The notes under the pieces: model-generated
What the model saw: the letters and a program-made list of their open reading frames with translations, nothing else
The model's database searches: none
What the model was told of the DNA's origin: nothing
NCBI GenBank assembly: GCA_016745315.1
Contig: CP066886.1
Location: 5,580,501-5,644,500 of the forward strand
Reading direction: 5' to 3'
Source of the DNA: Arthrospira sp. PCC 9108
GTDB lineage: Bacteria; Cyanobacteriota; Cyanobacteriia; Cyanobacteriales; Microcoleaceae
Length of the DNA: 64,000 nt
Translations under genes and position numbers: made by a program
Shown here: one piece after another, positions 47,598 to 57,621 of the stretch
Layout: each line of letters starts with the position of its first letter
Position numbering within the stretch: the stretch's first letter is position 1

Positions 47598-47703
47598 GCG
47601 AAAATTACCTCACCTCAGAACCCCTAGAAGCCCCCTTAAAAGGCTTTCCCCCCAATCAACGGAATCTGATATCTGCCATTGAAACCTGGTTAGGGAGATT
47701 TGA
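47588..47703 (+). repeat. NACHT 3'-end copy, unit 6
   Basis: Short copy from ACCTCAGAACCCCTAGAAGC to TTAGGGAGATTTGAGC, with a C6 run that keeps the frame. It precedes the intron-split antitoxin gene. Confidence 0.78.
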
Positions 47704-47797
47704 GCAGCCAAGAAACCGGGTTTATCCCTGAAACTTGAGATCAAATCAAAACTATACCAGCCCAACCATTGTCCAAATCACCATAACCCAATTTATG

Positions 47798-50646
47798 ATG
47801 ACACTTACAGAATTGCTCCCCGCCATCGAGCAACTGTCACCCATTGACAAAATTAAACTAATTGTGCGAGACGTTCAGGCATGAAATAGGGTTGAAATAC
47901 CTGAAATAACCGCCTGGTGGGGACTTAAACCCCTTGGTTGAATATAAGGAGATCTCTCCTGACCATCCTCATAACTGTTTATATGTCCCAACATTCGGTA
48001 TAGAAATATACCAAATAAGGCAGGGAACCCCAGGTCAAAACGAACTAACTCATACAAATTCCTATAGGAAGCCCAGAAATGGATAAGTAAAGTTAGGAAA
48101 TTAGGGTAACGGCGATAGCCACCCCCAATTTTGGGAACCACAACCCCAGGATTGAAGCGGGGAACGGAAGGCTCCGAGGTGGAACCTAACACCAGAATCG
48201 AGACCACTGCCAACCATCCATGATTAGGGAAACCGAATGTCCGGCTTGAACCATCGTAAGAATTAAGTAGCGAAAAATAGGTTGATACGCTGCACTCAAA
48301 AGAGTAAGGGGAAAAGTAGGAGCTTCGTTAGACTACCTACACAGACCTTTAAAAGTACCCCGGTGGAAAGGACAAATCTAAAGATGGAATGCCCATATAA
48401 ACGGAACGTTTTAACCCCTCTTAGGCTCTGATAATCTGGTCGAGAAAGTCAGTAGTGAAAGTGTAAGCGTAAGCCTATTAGGGGGTGAGATGTGACCAGA
48501 AGCCAACGCCCGACTGTAATGGTAGGGATATGCTAACGGGTCACGGTTTGATTGTAAAGAAATAGAGTCAAGTAGGTGTACAAATGGCGATAGCGAGTTT
48601 AAAGAAAGGATTTGGGAAATCAAAACCAATCAAGACTACGAACAACGCATGGAAGGCAATCCCATGGACTAAGGTTCAACGGAAAGTTTTCAAGCTCCAA
48701 AAGAGTATATTTCAAGCAGCTAAATCGGGACAAGATGCAAAAGCCAGAAGGTGGCAACGTCTATTGGTGAAATCATACTATGCCCGGCTCTTAGCAGTGC
48801 GGCTGTAGGGGCGGGTTCCACGGTCAGCCATGCTTCCCAACAGTCAGCTTAATAAACCCGCCCCCCAAGCGGGTCAAGGCAGGAAAACAGCTGGTGTTGA
48901 TGGAGTAAGAGTAATCTCTCCAAGACAAAGGTTTGAACTGGTCAAGAACATTAAAGGAAATCTCAAAGCAAAACCACTGCGACGGGTTTGGATTCCAAAA
49001 CCTGGTAGGGATGAAAAAAGCTGGAATAGGAATACCCACAATCCAAGATAGAGCAAGGCAAGCCTTGGTTAAGTCGGCTCTCGAACCTGAATGGGAATCG
49101 AGATTTGAAGGAACTAGCTATGGGTTCAGACCAGGCAGGTCAGCCCAAGATGCAATAAGCAGGATTTACAATGCCATTAAGATTGGACAATACTATGTCC
49201 TTGATGCAGATATAGCGAAATGTTTCGACCGAATAAACCATGATTACCTACTGTCCAAAATTGATTGTCCAAGCAGCCTAAAAAGAGACATGAAACAATG
49301 GCTCAAAGCGGGAGTGCTAGATAATGGTGTATTCGAGGATACAGAAACAGGGACACCCCAGGGAGGGGTAATTAGTCCAATACTCGCCAACATCGCACTG
49401 TTGGGGATGGGTAGGTTAATAGGAAAAATGTATCCAAATAATACCAACAGCAAACCATTTGCCACGGTCATACGATATGCCGATGATTTTGTAGTCATAT
49501 CCAAAGACTTAGGAATCATTGAACAGTGCAAAACTGCTATTTATGAATGGCTAAAGCCTGTTGGATTAGAGATTAAACCTGAAAAAACTCGAGTCTGCCA
49601 CACACTCAAATCTATTGAGTATAATGGCAAAGCAGAAAAACCCGGATTTGATTTCTTAGGATTCAATATTAGGCAATACCCAGTAGGAAAATACAAAACT
49701 GGAAAAACAGGGGGACATAAGAGCAGATTAATCGGACATAAAACTCTCATAAAACCCAGCCAAAAAGCAGTTGCCCACACTGAAGTGATTAAGGGTGTAA
49801 TTAAACAACATAAAAATGCGCCCCAGGCAGCCCTGATTAGTAGACTAAACCCAATCATAAGAGGATGGGCAAACTATTATTCAGCGGTAGTCTCAAAAGA
49901 GACCTTCACTAAGCTAGACAATATAATCTGGCAAATGTTACGGGCATGGACAGGATCAAGATGCGGAAAGGCAAGTTACGAAAAGCTAAGTAATTATTTC
50001 AGACATGGAACAATTAAACTTAGCAATGGGAAAGAAAGACACGAAAATTGGCTGTTCCAAACCAAAGATGGGTTACATCTGTTCAATCACAATTGGACTC
50101 CAATTATCAGACATACCCTAATACGCCCTGACGCAACACTTTATGACGGAAATTGGACTTACTGGGCAACCAGAAAAGGACAAGCAATCGACACGCCAAC
50201 TAGGGTAGCAAAACTACTCAAAAAACCAAAAGGTAGATGTACCTGGTGTGGGCAATTCTTTACTCCATCAGACTTAATTGAAGTAGACCACATTGTACCT
50301 AGAAGCCAAGGTGGAAAGGATGAATACAAAAATCTTCAATTATTACATCGCCATTGTCACGATGATAAAACAGCTCTTGATAAAGAGACAATGCTGTGCT
50401 CATAACAAAGAGACAGTCAGACTAGGAGCCGTATGAGGTGAAAGTCTCAAGTACGGTTTTGAATGGGAGGGGATGGAGGTGACTCCATTCTCGACCCCTT
50501 CTCGTTTACTGGCTGAAGAAATGGAATCACGAGCCGAAATTTCACCTTTAGAACCCGGTAAAACCTATGATTTGCCTACTCCATATAATACTTTTGGGGC
50601 TGGGGCGATTCTCATGCAGGCAATAGATTCCAGTGAGGAGGTTTGA
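47798..50646 (+). CDS. Small antitoxin-like gene split by a group II intron (exons 47798-47863 and 50503-50646)
   Basis: Exon 1 encodes 22 residues (MTLTELLPAIEQLSPIDKIK then LI). Exon 2 continues RLLAEEMESRAEISPLEPGK, then YDLPTPYNTFGAGAILMQAI and ends at TGA 50646. Joined in phase they give 69 residues with the LSPIDKIKLIRLLAEE motif common in cyanobacterial antitoxin-like proteins. The stop overlaps the next ATG (TGATG), so translation is coupled to the aspartyl-protease-like gene. Both exons are clean, which suggests that the intron either splices or arrived recently. Confidence 0.82.
47864..50502 (+). mobile_element. Group II intron 7 with RT gene, inside the antitoxin-like gene
   Basis: Starts GTGCGAGACGTTCAGG at 47864 and ends CGACCCCTTCT at 50502; 2639 bp. 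Domain V reads GAGCCGTATGAGGTG...CAAGTACGGTTT (about 50425-50460). Rejoining ATT with CGTTTACTG restores the host frame, which fixes both ends. It is not interrupted by another element and serves as the reference for the other copies. Whether it still splices is unknown. Confidence 0.92.
48584..50405 (+). pseudogene. RT/maturase/HNH protein of intron 7, with one stop and one frameshift
   Basis: RVT-N domain 48584-48808 (WTKVQRKVFKLQKSIFQAAK), then TAG, then the same frame through KTAGVDGVR to about 49020. There an A6 run shifts the frame by one relative to the intron 4 copy. The long frame then runs GIGIPTIQDRARQ to the end: GFRPGRSAQDAISRIYN, RYADDFVVISKD (Asp pair intact), maturase GWANYYSAVVSKETF, and HNH with CTWCGQFF and EVDHIVPRSQGGKDEYKNL. 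Most RT and all maturase/HNH motifs are intact. Recoding at the stop and the A6 run cannot be excluded. Confidence 0.85.
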
Positions 50647-51059
50647 TGACCATGAGATTTCGCTACTCAACCACTGATTCATCCCAAAACGAATTTGAGA
50701 GTCTGCCACGAATCCCCATTATTTGGCGGCGAGAAAGTCATAGGATTGAAGCCGTGGGATTAGTTGACAGTGGTGCAACTATCAATGTCATGCCATATAA
50801 TATGGGGCTACAACTAGGGGCTATTTGGGCAGACAACAAATCCATGATTCAACTAACTGGTAACTTAGGGAGCCAACCAGCACTACCTTTGTTGACAATG
50901 GCTCAAATCGGCGATATTGCACCGATTCAGTTAGCGTTTGCCTGGACCAAAAATATTAATACACCTCTAATTCTAGGACAGACAAACTTTTTGATGGAAT
51001 TTGATCTGTGTTTCTACCGTTCCCAGATGGAATTCGAGGTGAAACCTAAATCTCTGTAA
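50646..51059 (+). CDS. Retroviral-type aspartyl protease-like protein
   Basis: 137 residues from ATG 50646 (MTMRFRYSTTDSSQ). AVGLVDSGATINVMPYNMG holds the D-S-G active-site signature of single-domain aspartic proteases. LPLLTMAQIGDIAPIQLAFA and TPLILGQTNFLMEFDL follow, where the ILGxxxF block matches the family end. Such proteins act as homodimers. It is coupled to the upstream intron-split gene, a pairing seen in cyanobacteria, but whether it is a toxin, protease or partner is not known. Confidence 0.8.
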   Translation: MTMRFRYSTTDSSQNEFESLPRIPIIWRRESHRIEAVGLVDSGATINVMPYNMGLQLGAIWADNKSMIQLTGNLGSQPALPLLTMAQIGDIAPIQLAFAWTKNINTPLILGQTNFLMEFDLCFYRSQMEFEVKPKSL

Positions 51060-51179
51060 GAAACCCGGTTTCTGCGACAGTTTCACCTACAAATCAGAGA
51101 TTTTGCTACCAACTCTGTTTCTCAAATTTTATGTTAAAATATCCTTTTTTTAAATACTAGAGGCAAATTATCGCTGGTC

Positions 51180-51509
51180 ATCTTCTAAGATTTGTCAAGC
51201 AAGTTCAGCCATTTCATTTGGCGCGAGCCGCATAAATTAACACTCCAGCATCAACAAAAGTTCGGATCATGATTAGCCTGCATATCCTCCACACCGTTCC
51301 ACTTTTTCTTGTTCGATTTCTTCTGGCGTTAACAAGGGGATGCCCGATTCTATAATTTCTTGGCGGATTTTTCTTAACTTTGCTCCAAGCGGAGAACTGG
51401 GTTTAGTCGGTTTAAGCCTTTGATGAATAAAGTCAATAAAAGCGAGAACTTGTTGCTGTTGTTCAGGGTCTAAACGCTGCCATTTTTCTCATAAATTTTG
51501 GGTAGTCAT
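51180..51509 (-). pseudogene. Decayed VapBC-type pair
   Basis: From ATG 51509: MTTQNL, a TGA (Trp originally), then EKWQRLDPEQQQQVLAFIDF, KLRKIRQEIIESGIPLLTPE and an end at 51273, an antitoxin of the DUF2281 kind. From ATG 51270: MIRTFVDAGVLIYAARAK, the start of a PIN domain, ending at a stop. Both members are broken. Confidence 0.72.
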
Positions 51510-51556
51510 TTGGCTTTATTCCTGATTTTAGGCTCTGATTAATTGTAGTATAGCCT

Positions 51557-51814
51557 GACTTGCGATCGCCACCTCAAAACCCTAAAACGCGCCCCACCTC
51601 CTCCCCCACAGTGCCATCCTCTTTAGCGGCGAATTTTCACCCCGACAAAACCCACCCCAAAAGCGATCGCTTCGGCGTTGACCTAGGAGAGTACGATTTC
51701 TCACCTCAGAACCCCTAAAAGCGCCGTTAAAAGGCTTTCCGCCGAATCAAGGGAATCTGATATAGGCGATCGCTTCGGCGTTGACCTGGGAGAATCGAAA
51801 CTTGGTTAGGGGAG
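51557..51814 (+). repeat. NACHT 3'-end copy, unit 7, with two inserts, split by IS607
   Basis: From ACTTGCGATCGCCACC to GGTTAGGGGAG. Its last part (ATTTGA) resumes after IS607 at 54437. The CTTCGGCGTTGACCTAGGAG type is present at about 51663 and 51768. Confidence 0.78.
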
Positions 51815-51873
51815 CATGATTTAATCTCAAATTAGGTTAATATTTTAGGGCAATATGGTATAATAAGCGATAA

Positions 51874-52734
51874 GTGCGAGACGTTTAGGAGTCAAATAAG
51901 GCTGCAATGCCTGAAATAACCTCCTAGTGGGACTTGCACCCCTTGGTGGAATATAAGGGATTCGCACCCCTGACCATCCCATAACTGTTTATATGTCCCG
52001 ACGCTTGGAGAAATCTAAGCAAGGCAGGGGACTCAAGGTCATAAACCAACTGAGAAATCAGGGCGTTGAGAGTAACGGCGATAGCCACCCCCAGTTTGAG
52101 GAATCACAACCCGTCAGATTGAAGCGGGGAACGGAAGGCGTGAGGGAAACCTATTCCCAATAATCCGACCACTGCCAACCATCCATGACTAAGGAAATCT
52201 GAATGTTCCGGCTTGAACCATCGTAATTATTAAGTAGCGAAATAGGTTGATACGCTGCGCTCAAAAGAGCAAGGGGAAAAGTAGGGAGTTTTCATCCACT
52301 ACCTACACAGACCTTTAAAATTACCCCGGTGGACAGGACAAGTCTAAAGATGGAATGCCCGTATAAACGGAACGTTTAAACCCCTCATAGGTTCTCAGCA
52401 GGATGTAACTGCACAGTAGTGAAAAGTGTAAGCGTATGCCTTTAAGGGGAAAGGATGTGACTGAAAGCTAATGCCTAACTGTAATGGTTAGGATATGCCC
52501 ACTAGTCACGGTGTGGATATAGAGACTGCGACAAATAAGAGTGTTTATGACGAGAGCGAGTTTAAAGACTACGATGTTGTATTTAGCTCCAAAAGTTGAA
52601 GTCACAAAGCAGGGAGTTGTTGCCCTGTTCCCGATGTCAAAAGGGGTATCTACATCAGGAGCCGTATGAGGTGAAAGTCTCAAGTACGGTTTGGAATTGG
52701 AGTTGGGGAAGGTGACTTCCCTTTCGACCATAAC
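51874..52734 (+). mobile_element. ORF-less group II intron 8, upstream of tnpA in IS607
   Basis: Starts GTGCGAGACGTTTAGGAG and ends near CGACCATAAC; 861 bp. Domain V is GAGCCGTATGAGGTG...CAAGTACGGTTT at about 52660-52692. Sequence is closest to nested intron 5. No coding frame is supported. Confidence 0.82.
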
Positions 52735-53270
52735 GTTGAGGATAAACCTATTGCCAGATATGTCAAACCCAAGGAAGCGGCCTAAATCCTTGGAGTCCAT
52801 GAAAGAACACTCCGCAGATGGGACGAAAATGGCTCAATCGAGACCATCAGAACCCCCGCTGGGCAACGACGATACAACGTTGAGTCATATTCTGATGCCA
52901 TCACGCAGTGACAAACGCAAAGTCGTTATCTATGCCAGAGTTAGTAGCCGCGCCCAGCAGTCCGACCTCAACCGACAGGTGGCCGCACTGTCCAACCTCT
53001 ACCCCGAAGCAGAAGTCGTCTCCGAAATCGGAGGCGGGCTCAACTTCAAGGGAAAGAAAATGCTGGCCTGACTGGGACAAGTCTTGTCAGGAGATGTCCG
53101 CATGGTTGTCGTTGCCCACCCAGACCGATTGGCAGATTTGGATGGGACTTGTTTCGATGGCTCTGTGAGCAAAACAGGTGCTCACTCATGGTTCTCAACG
53201 AGACAAGTCTCAGTCGAGAACCAGAAATGGTTGAGGACATCCTCGCCATCCTCCACTGCTTCAGTTTCCG
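52735..53270 (+). pseudogene. tnpA: IS607 TnpA serine recombinase, broken
   Basis: A MerR-like N-terminal helix-turn-helix (YVKPKEAA, a TAA, then ILGVHERTLRRWDENGSIET) and the resolvase part in another frame (KVVIYARVSSRAQQSDLNRQ, EIGGGLNFKGKKM, MVVVAHPDRLA). The catalytic Ser in ARVSS remains, but at least three frame changes separate the blocks. Confidence 0.8.
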
Positions 53271-53277
53271 ATTATAC

Positions 53278-54427
53278 GGACGGAGTAAATACAAAACTCA
53301 GGTCAAAGAAGATCCGGATTTACCCCAGCCCAGAGCTAAATCAAGTCTGGCGTAAATGGCTGGCCGCTTGTCGGTATTGCTACAACCAAGCAATTGCATT
53401 ATCCCGGAGTGGTAAACGACTAAGCAAACTGAAATTACGCAACGAAGTGATGCAGAGCGACTTACCCGAATGGGTCAAAGAAACACCCTGCCACATTCGG
53501 CAAAATGCCATCTTTGATGCCTATCAGGCTTTGACCGCCAGTCCTGGCGCAAGGCCACCGAGCTGTCGGGATAGTTCTCAAGCCATCAAGTTTAACAATG
53601 CTAATTTCTCTTCAGGGAGTTGGTATCCAAGACTCACGAAAGGATTAACTTTCATGGTTTCCTAAGCTATCCCTAAAACTTGCGGGCAAGGGACTCAGTT
53701 GGTGTTTACCAAAGGTCGATGGTTGGCGATTTTCCCTGAACCAGTTGCCGTTACCCCAACTGAAGCGAATGGCGTGATTGCATTAGACCGGGGTGTCCGA
53801 ACTTTCATAACTGGGTTTGATGGCTCTCGGTTTCTGGAATTGGGCTCCGGAGATATAGGACGCATTACTAGGTTATGTCAACATTTGGATGATTTGATGA
53901 GCCGAATCGCCAAGGAACTTAATCGTTCACGGCGACGCCGGATGAGGCAAGCGGCTCAACGAATGAGAACCAAAATCCGCAATCTAGTTGATGAAGCCCA
54001 CAAACAAATTGCTCACTACTTGACTAATGACTACAGCATAATTTTTCTGCCCACCTTCGAGACTTCCAACATGGTTGCCAAAGCCAAGCGGAAAATCAAA
54101 TCCAAGACTGCCCGCGCCATGCTGACATGGGCGCATTATCGATTCAAACTAACCCTGAGACATCAAGCCGAGATAACTGGAACCACAGTTGTAGATGTGA
54201 CGGAAGAATACACCAGCAAAACCTGTACTCACTGTGGTCATGTCCATTCCCAGCTAGGTGGCTCAAAAGTGTTCCGATGTCCTGAGTGTGGGTTCACTCT
54301 ACCCAGGGACTGGAACGGTGCTTTTGGAATCTTTCTAAAAGCTTTGCGGGATACCGCCTCTGTTACCTTAACGGGTAATAGTGCTATCGTCGCATTGTCA
54401 GGCAATAGCCGGATAAATGTCGCGTAA
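53278..54427 (+). pseudogene. tnpB: IS607-associated TnpB, broken
   Basis: N-terminal part KKIRIYPSPELNQVWRKWLA to about 53665, then a break and the second part from 53699. RuvC Asp in VIALDRGVRTF, Glu in FLPTFETSNM, zinc ribbon CTHCGHVHSQ...CPECG, and the final Asp in LPRDWNGAFGIF, where the usual DVNAA is replaced. Its C-terminal 119 residues recur in the 58488-59058 derivative. Confidence 0.8.
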
Positions 54428-54558
54428 ATGTATCAGATTTGAATATCTGAAACTGTTACAATCTGACGCAAACGTATTATTCCCCAGCCGCCAAGAAGTG
54501 CCTCAGAAACGGGGGTGGGGACCATTTCATCCAGAGGCGTAAAGGATTCTTCTGGGCT

Positions 54559-55388
54559 TTAGGTGTCGTCGTGGGCGTAACGACGATAGAGGAAGTCTAG
54601 GGCTTCGTTGCGTAGCTCGTAGTATTCTGGCTGTTCCATGAGTCGGGTGCGATCGCGCGGCCGAGGGAAGGGTAAGTCGAGGATTTCACCAATGCGGGCG
54701 GCGGGCCGTTCGTCATCATGACCAGGCGATCGCCCAGGAAGAGGGCTTCGTCGATATCATGGGTAATCATGAGTACGGTGACTTTGTGATCGGCCCAGAT
54801 TTGTAGCAGTTCTTCTTGCAGTTCTTCCCTGGTGATGGGATCGAGAGCGCCGAAAGGTTCGTCGAGAATGAGGACTTTGGGGCGCAGGGCTAAGGCTCTG
54901 GCGATGGATACCCGTTGTTTCATTCCCCCGGAGAGTTCTTTGGGCTTCTTGTCGGCGGCCTCAGTTAAGCCCACCAGTTCCAGATGTTCTTGCACGATCG
55001 CCACTTTGTCCCGTTGTTTGAGCTTGGGAAAGACGGAGTTGACAGCCAGGAAGATATTCTCGTAGGCGGTTAGCCAGGGCAGGAGGGCATAGTTTTGGAA
55101 GACCACCATGCGATCAGGCCCGGGTTCTTTAATTCGTCGTCCTTCTAAGCGAACTTCTCCTTCGCTGGGTTGACGGAAGCCGGAAACCATATCCAGGAGG
55201 GTGGATTTACCACAGCCGGAGTGCCCAATCAGACATAAGAATTCTCCTTCCCGGACGGTGAGTTGGATGTTGTCGAGAACTCGATAGGGCCCCTCTGGGG
55301 TGGCATAGGTTTTGCTAAGGCCATCAATGACCAGATAAGAGTCATTGGTGGTGTAGGTGTGGGAGGTGGAGTTGGTTACAGTTTGCAT
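54559..55388 (-). pseudogene. nrtD: Nitrate transport ATP-binding protein NrtD, one-base deletion near the end
   Basis: ABC ATPase of the nitrate/nitrite/cyanate importer. Walker A GHSGCGKST, signature LSGGMKQRVSIARA and Walker B VLILDEPFGALD are intact. After LVMMTNGP the frame slips (one base missing in a GC run near 54700) and ends early at 54597. Restoring it gives LPFPRPRDRT and a normal end at 54559. The ATPase core is complete, so partial function is possible even if the deletion is real. Confidence 0.9.
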
Positions 55389-55546
55389 TGGGTAAGAAGG
55401 AAATAGGGAACTCTTAACTCTTAACTCTTAACAGGGGGAAGAAGGCAATAGGGGGAAGAAGGCAATAGGCAGTAGGTAGCAGGGGTGAAAGAGGAATGGG
55501 GGGTCGGTTCTCCTCTGGGGATGGCTTAGGGGTGGGTTCTTTGGGA

Positions 55547-57557
55547 TTAGGCGGCGGAGAGTTCTCGGGGGGCTGGGTTGATATCGATTTCTGTGATGGT
55601 TAGGTTGGTTTTGATTTGTAGTTGTTCTAGGTAATGGATGGGATCGTCTGGGTTGAAAATAGCCCCGTCGAAGAGGATGATGGGATAGCGATCGCGGCAA
55701 TGTCCATCATGTTTAAGCCTTGGGCGGCTTGGGAGAACATATCGAGACGGCGGACGCGATCAATGACTTCAATCCAGTTGCGGGGGAAGGGGGTAATGCC
55801 CCAACGGCCATTTGGGTGAGAATCCACAGGGCTTCGGTGCGATCGGGACAGTTGGTTTTGTCGCAGAAGAACTGGTTGTAGCGGGGGATAGGTTGGGGGT
55901 CGCCGATGCCTTTGTTGTAGGCATCAATGAAGCCGGGACGGGTGTAGATGGGGTCGGACCCGACATATTCGGGACGACAGATGAGGTCTAAAACCTCTTC
56001 CCGATGACGCATATCGTCGCAGTAGTCGCAGGCTTCTAAGAGGGCTTGGATGAGGGCTAGATGGGTTTTGGGGTGAGTTTGCGCCCAGTCTTCCCGGACT
56101 CCGAGGACTTTTTCGCAATGGCCAGACCAGATTTCCGGGTCGGTGGCCATGACGAAACCGATGCCTTCATGGACGGCGCGGGAGTTCCAGGGTTCGCCGA
56201 CACAGTAGCCGTCGATGTTGCCGGCTTTGAGGTTGGCGACCATTTGTGCGGGGGGAATGATGACGATATCCAGGTCGCGATCGGGGTCGATGTCAGCGGA
56301 GGCGAGCCAGTAACGTAGGATGAGGTTGTGCATGGAGGTGGGATGCACGGCTCCCAGGGTGAGTCGTCGGTCGGGGTAGGCGGCGATAAAGCCTTTGAGA
56401 TCGGCGAGAGTTCGCACCCCTTCCTCGTAGAAGTGACGATGGAAGGTGATGGCGTTGCCGTTGCGAGAGAGGGTCATGGCGGTAATGACGGGCAGGGGGG
56501 TATGGTTATCCCGGCCTATGGTCATTCCGAGGGGCATTCCGGCAACCATTTGGGCTGCGTCGAGGCGTTGCTCTCGAATGCCCGATTCGATCGCGTTCCA
56601 ACTGAGTTCGCGACTGAGGGTGACTTGGGTCAAGCCATGTTTGGCGAAGAATCCCCGTTCTTTAGCCACCACGAGGGGGGCGCAGTCGGTGAGGGGGATG
56701 AAGCCTAGGTTGAGGTTGACTTTTTCTAAGCCGTTTTCGTGAACTTCGATGGGTTGGGGTTGGCTTTGGCGTTTCTTGGCCCGTCGCTGTTGGTTGAGGA
56801 AATAGACGATCTCGTTGCGGAGTCCGTAGTAGTTGGGATCTTTGACCACCGAGACATGGGTGCGGGGCCTGGGGATGGGGACATCGAGAATTTGCCCGAT
56901 GTATGAGGCGGGGCTGTTGGTGAGGAGGACGATGCGATCGCTCAGGAGGAGGGCTTCGTCCACGTCATGGGTGACCATGATACAGGTGACTTGGCTTTCC
57001 TCGCAGATACGCATCAGTTGTTCTTGCAGTCCCCCTCGGGTCAGGGCATCTAGGGCTCCAAAAGGTTCGTCCAGGAGGAGGAGTTTGGGGCGGATAGCCA
57101 GCGACCGGGCAATGGCAACCCGCTGTTTCATGCCCCCGGAGAGGTGGGCGGGGCGTTTATGGGCCGCATGACGTAAGCCCACTAGGTCAATGTGATGTTC
57201 AATGATACCGCGTTGTTCTCCTCGGGGGCGATCGCCCATAACGGATTCGACCGCCAAGGCGATGTTTTCTCGCACCGTTAGCCAGGGCAGCAGAGAATAG
57301 TTTTGGAATACCACCATGCGATCGGGTCCCGGCTCTGTCACCTGGCGACCTTCTAGGATGATGCCCCCTCGGGTAGGTTTATCGAGTCCGGCAATTAGGT
57401 TTAAGAGGGTTGATTTACCACAGCCGGAATGACCCACCAAGGAGATAAATTCACCTTTACGAATCTTGAGTTCAATGTTACTCAAGGCAACATAAGTGCC
57501 TCCATTAGGGAGATTAAAGACTCGTTCAATATGGTCAACTTCAGCAAAAATAGACAT
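55547..57557 (-). pseudogene. nrtC: NrtC: ATPase fused to a nitrate-binding domain, two one-base deletions
   Basis: The N-terminal 260 residues are an ABC ATPase (GHSGCGKST, LSGGMKQRVAIARS, LLLLDEPFGALD). The remaining 350 residues resemble NrtA (LNLGFIPLTDCAPLVVAKER, VIIPPAQMVANLKAGNIDGY), the arrangement unique to NrtC, where the C-terminal domain senses nitrate. Frame slips near 55810 (GGCCGTTGG) and near 55690 (GCCGCGATCGC). Correcting both gives RWGITPFPRNWIEVIDRVRR and an end at DINPAPRELSAA (55547). Confidence 0.9.
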
Positions 57558-57621
57558 GGGCTTTAAGCAGGAGTAGGGGACAACGAAATCAGAACAGAAG
57601 ACAGCTAATTAATTATTGAGC

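Larger units (their letters stand above)
51815..54436 (+). mobile_element. IS607-family element, interrupted by intron 8
   Basis: Left end CATGATTTAATC at 51815 and right end AATGTATCAG at 54436. The same ends occur in the deletion derivative at 58488-59058. The flanks GGTTAGGGGAG and ATTTGA rejoin to the NACHT 3'-end repeat, and an AG pair is shared at both junctions, fitting serine-recombinase integration without duplication. About 1.76 kb without the intron. Confidence 0.85.

Noticed and set aside
49010..49030. Programmed -1 ribosomal frameshift at A AAA AAG
   Set aside because: The zero-frame codons are GAA AAA AGC, so the heptamer is out of phase for tandem slippage, and a -1 shift would not restore the RT frame.
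56061..57171. Plus-strand frames of up to 126 codons
   Set aside because: Antisense to nrtC, which has clear ABC and NrtA-like motifs.
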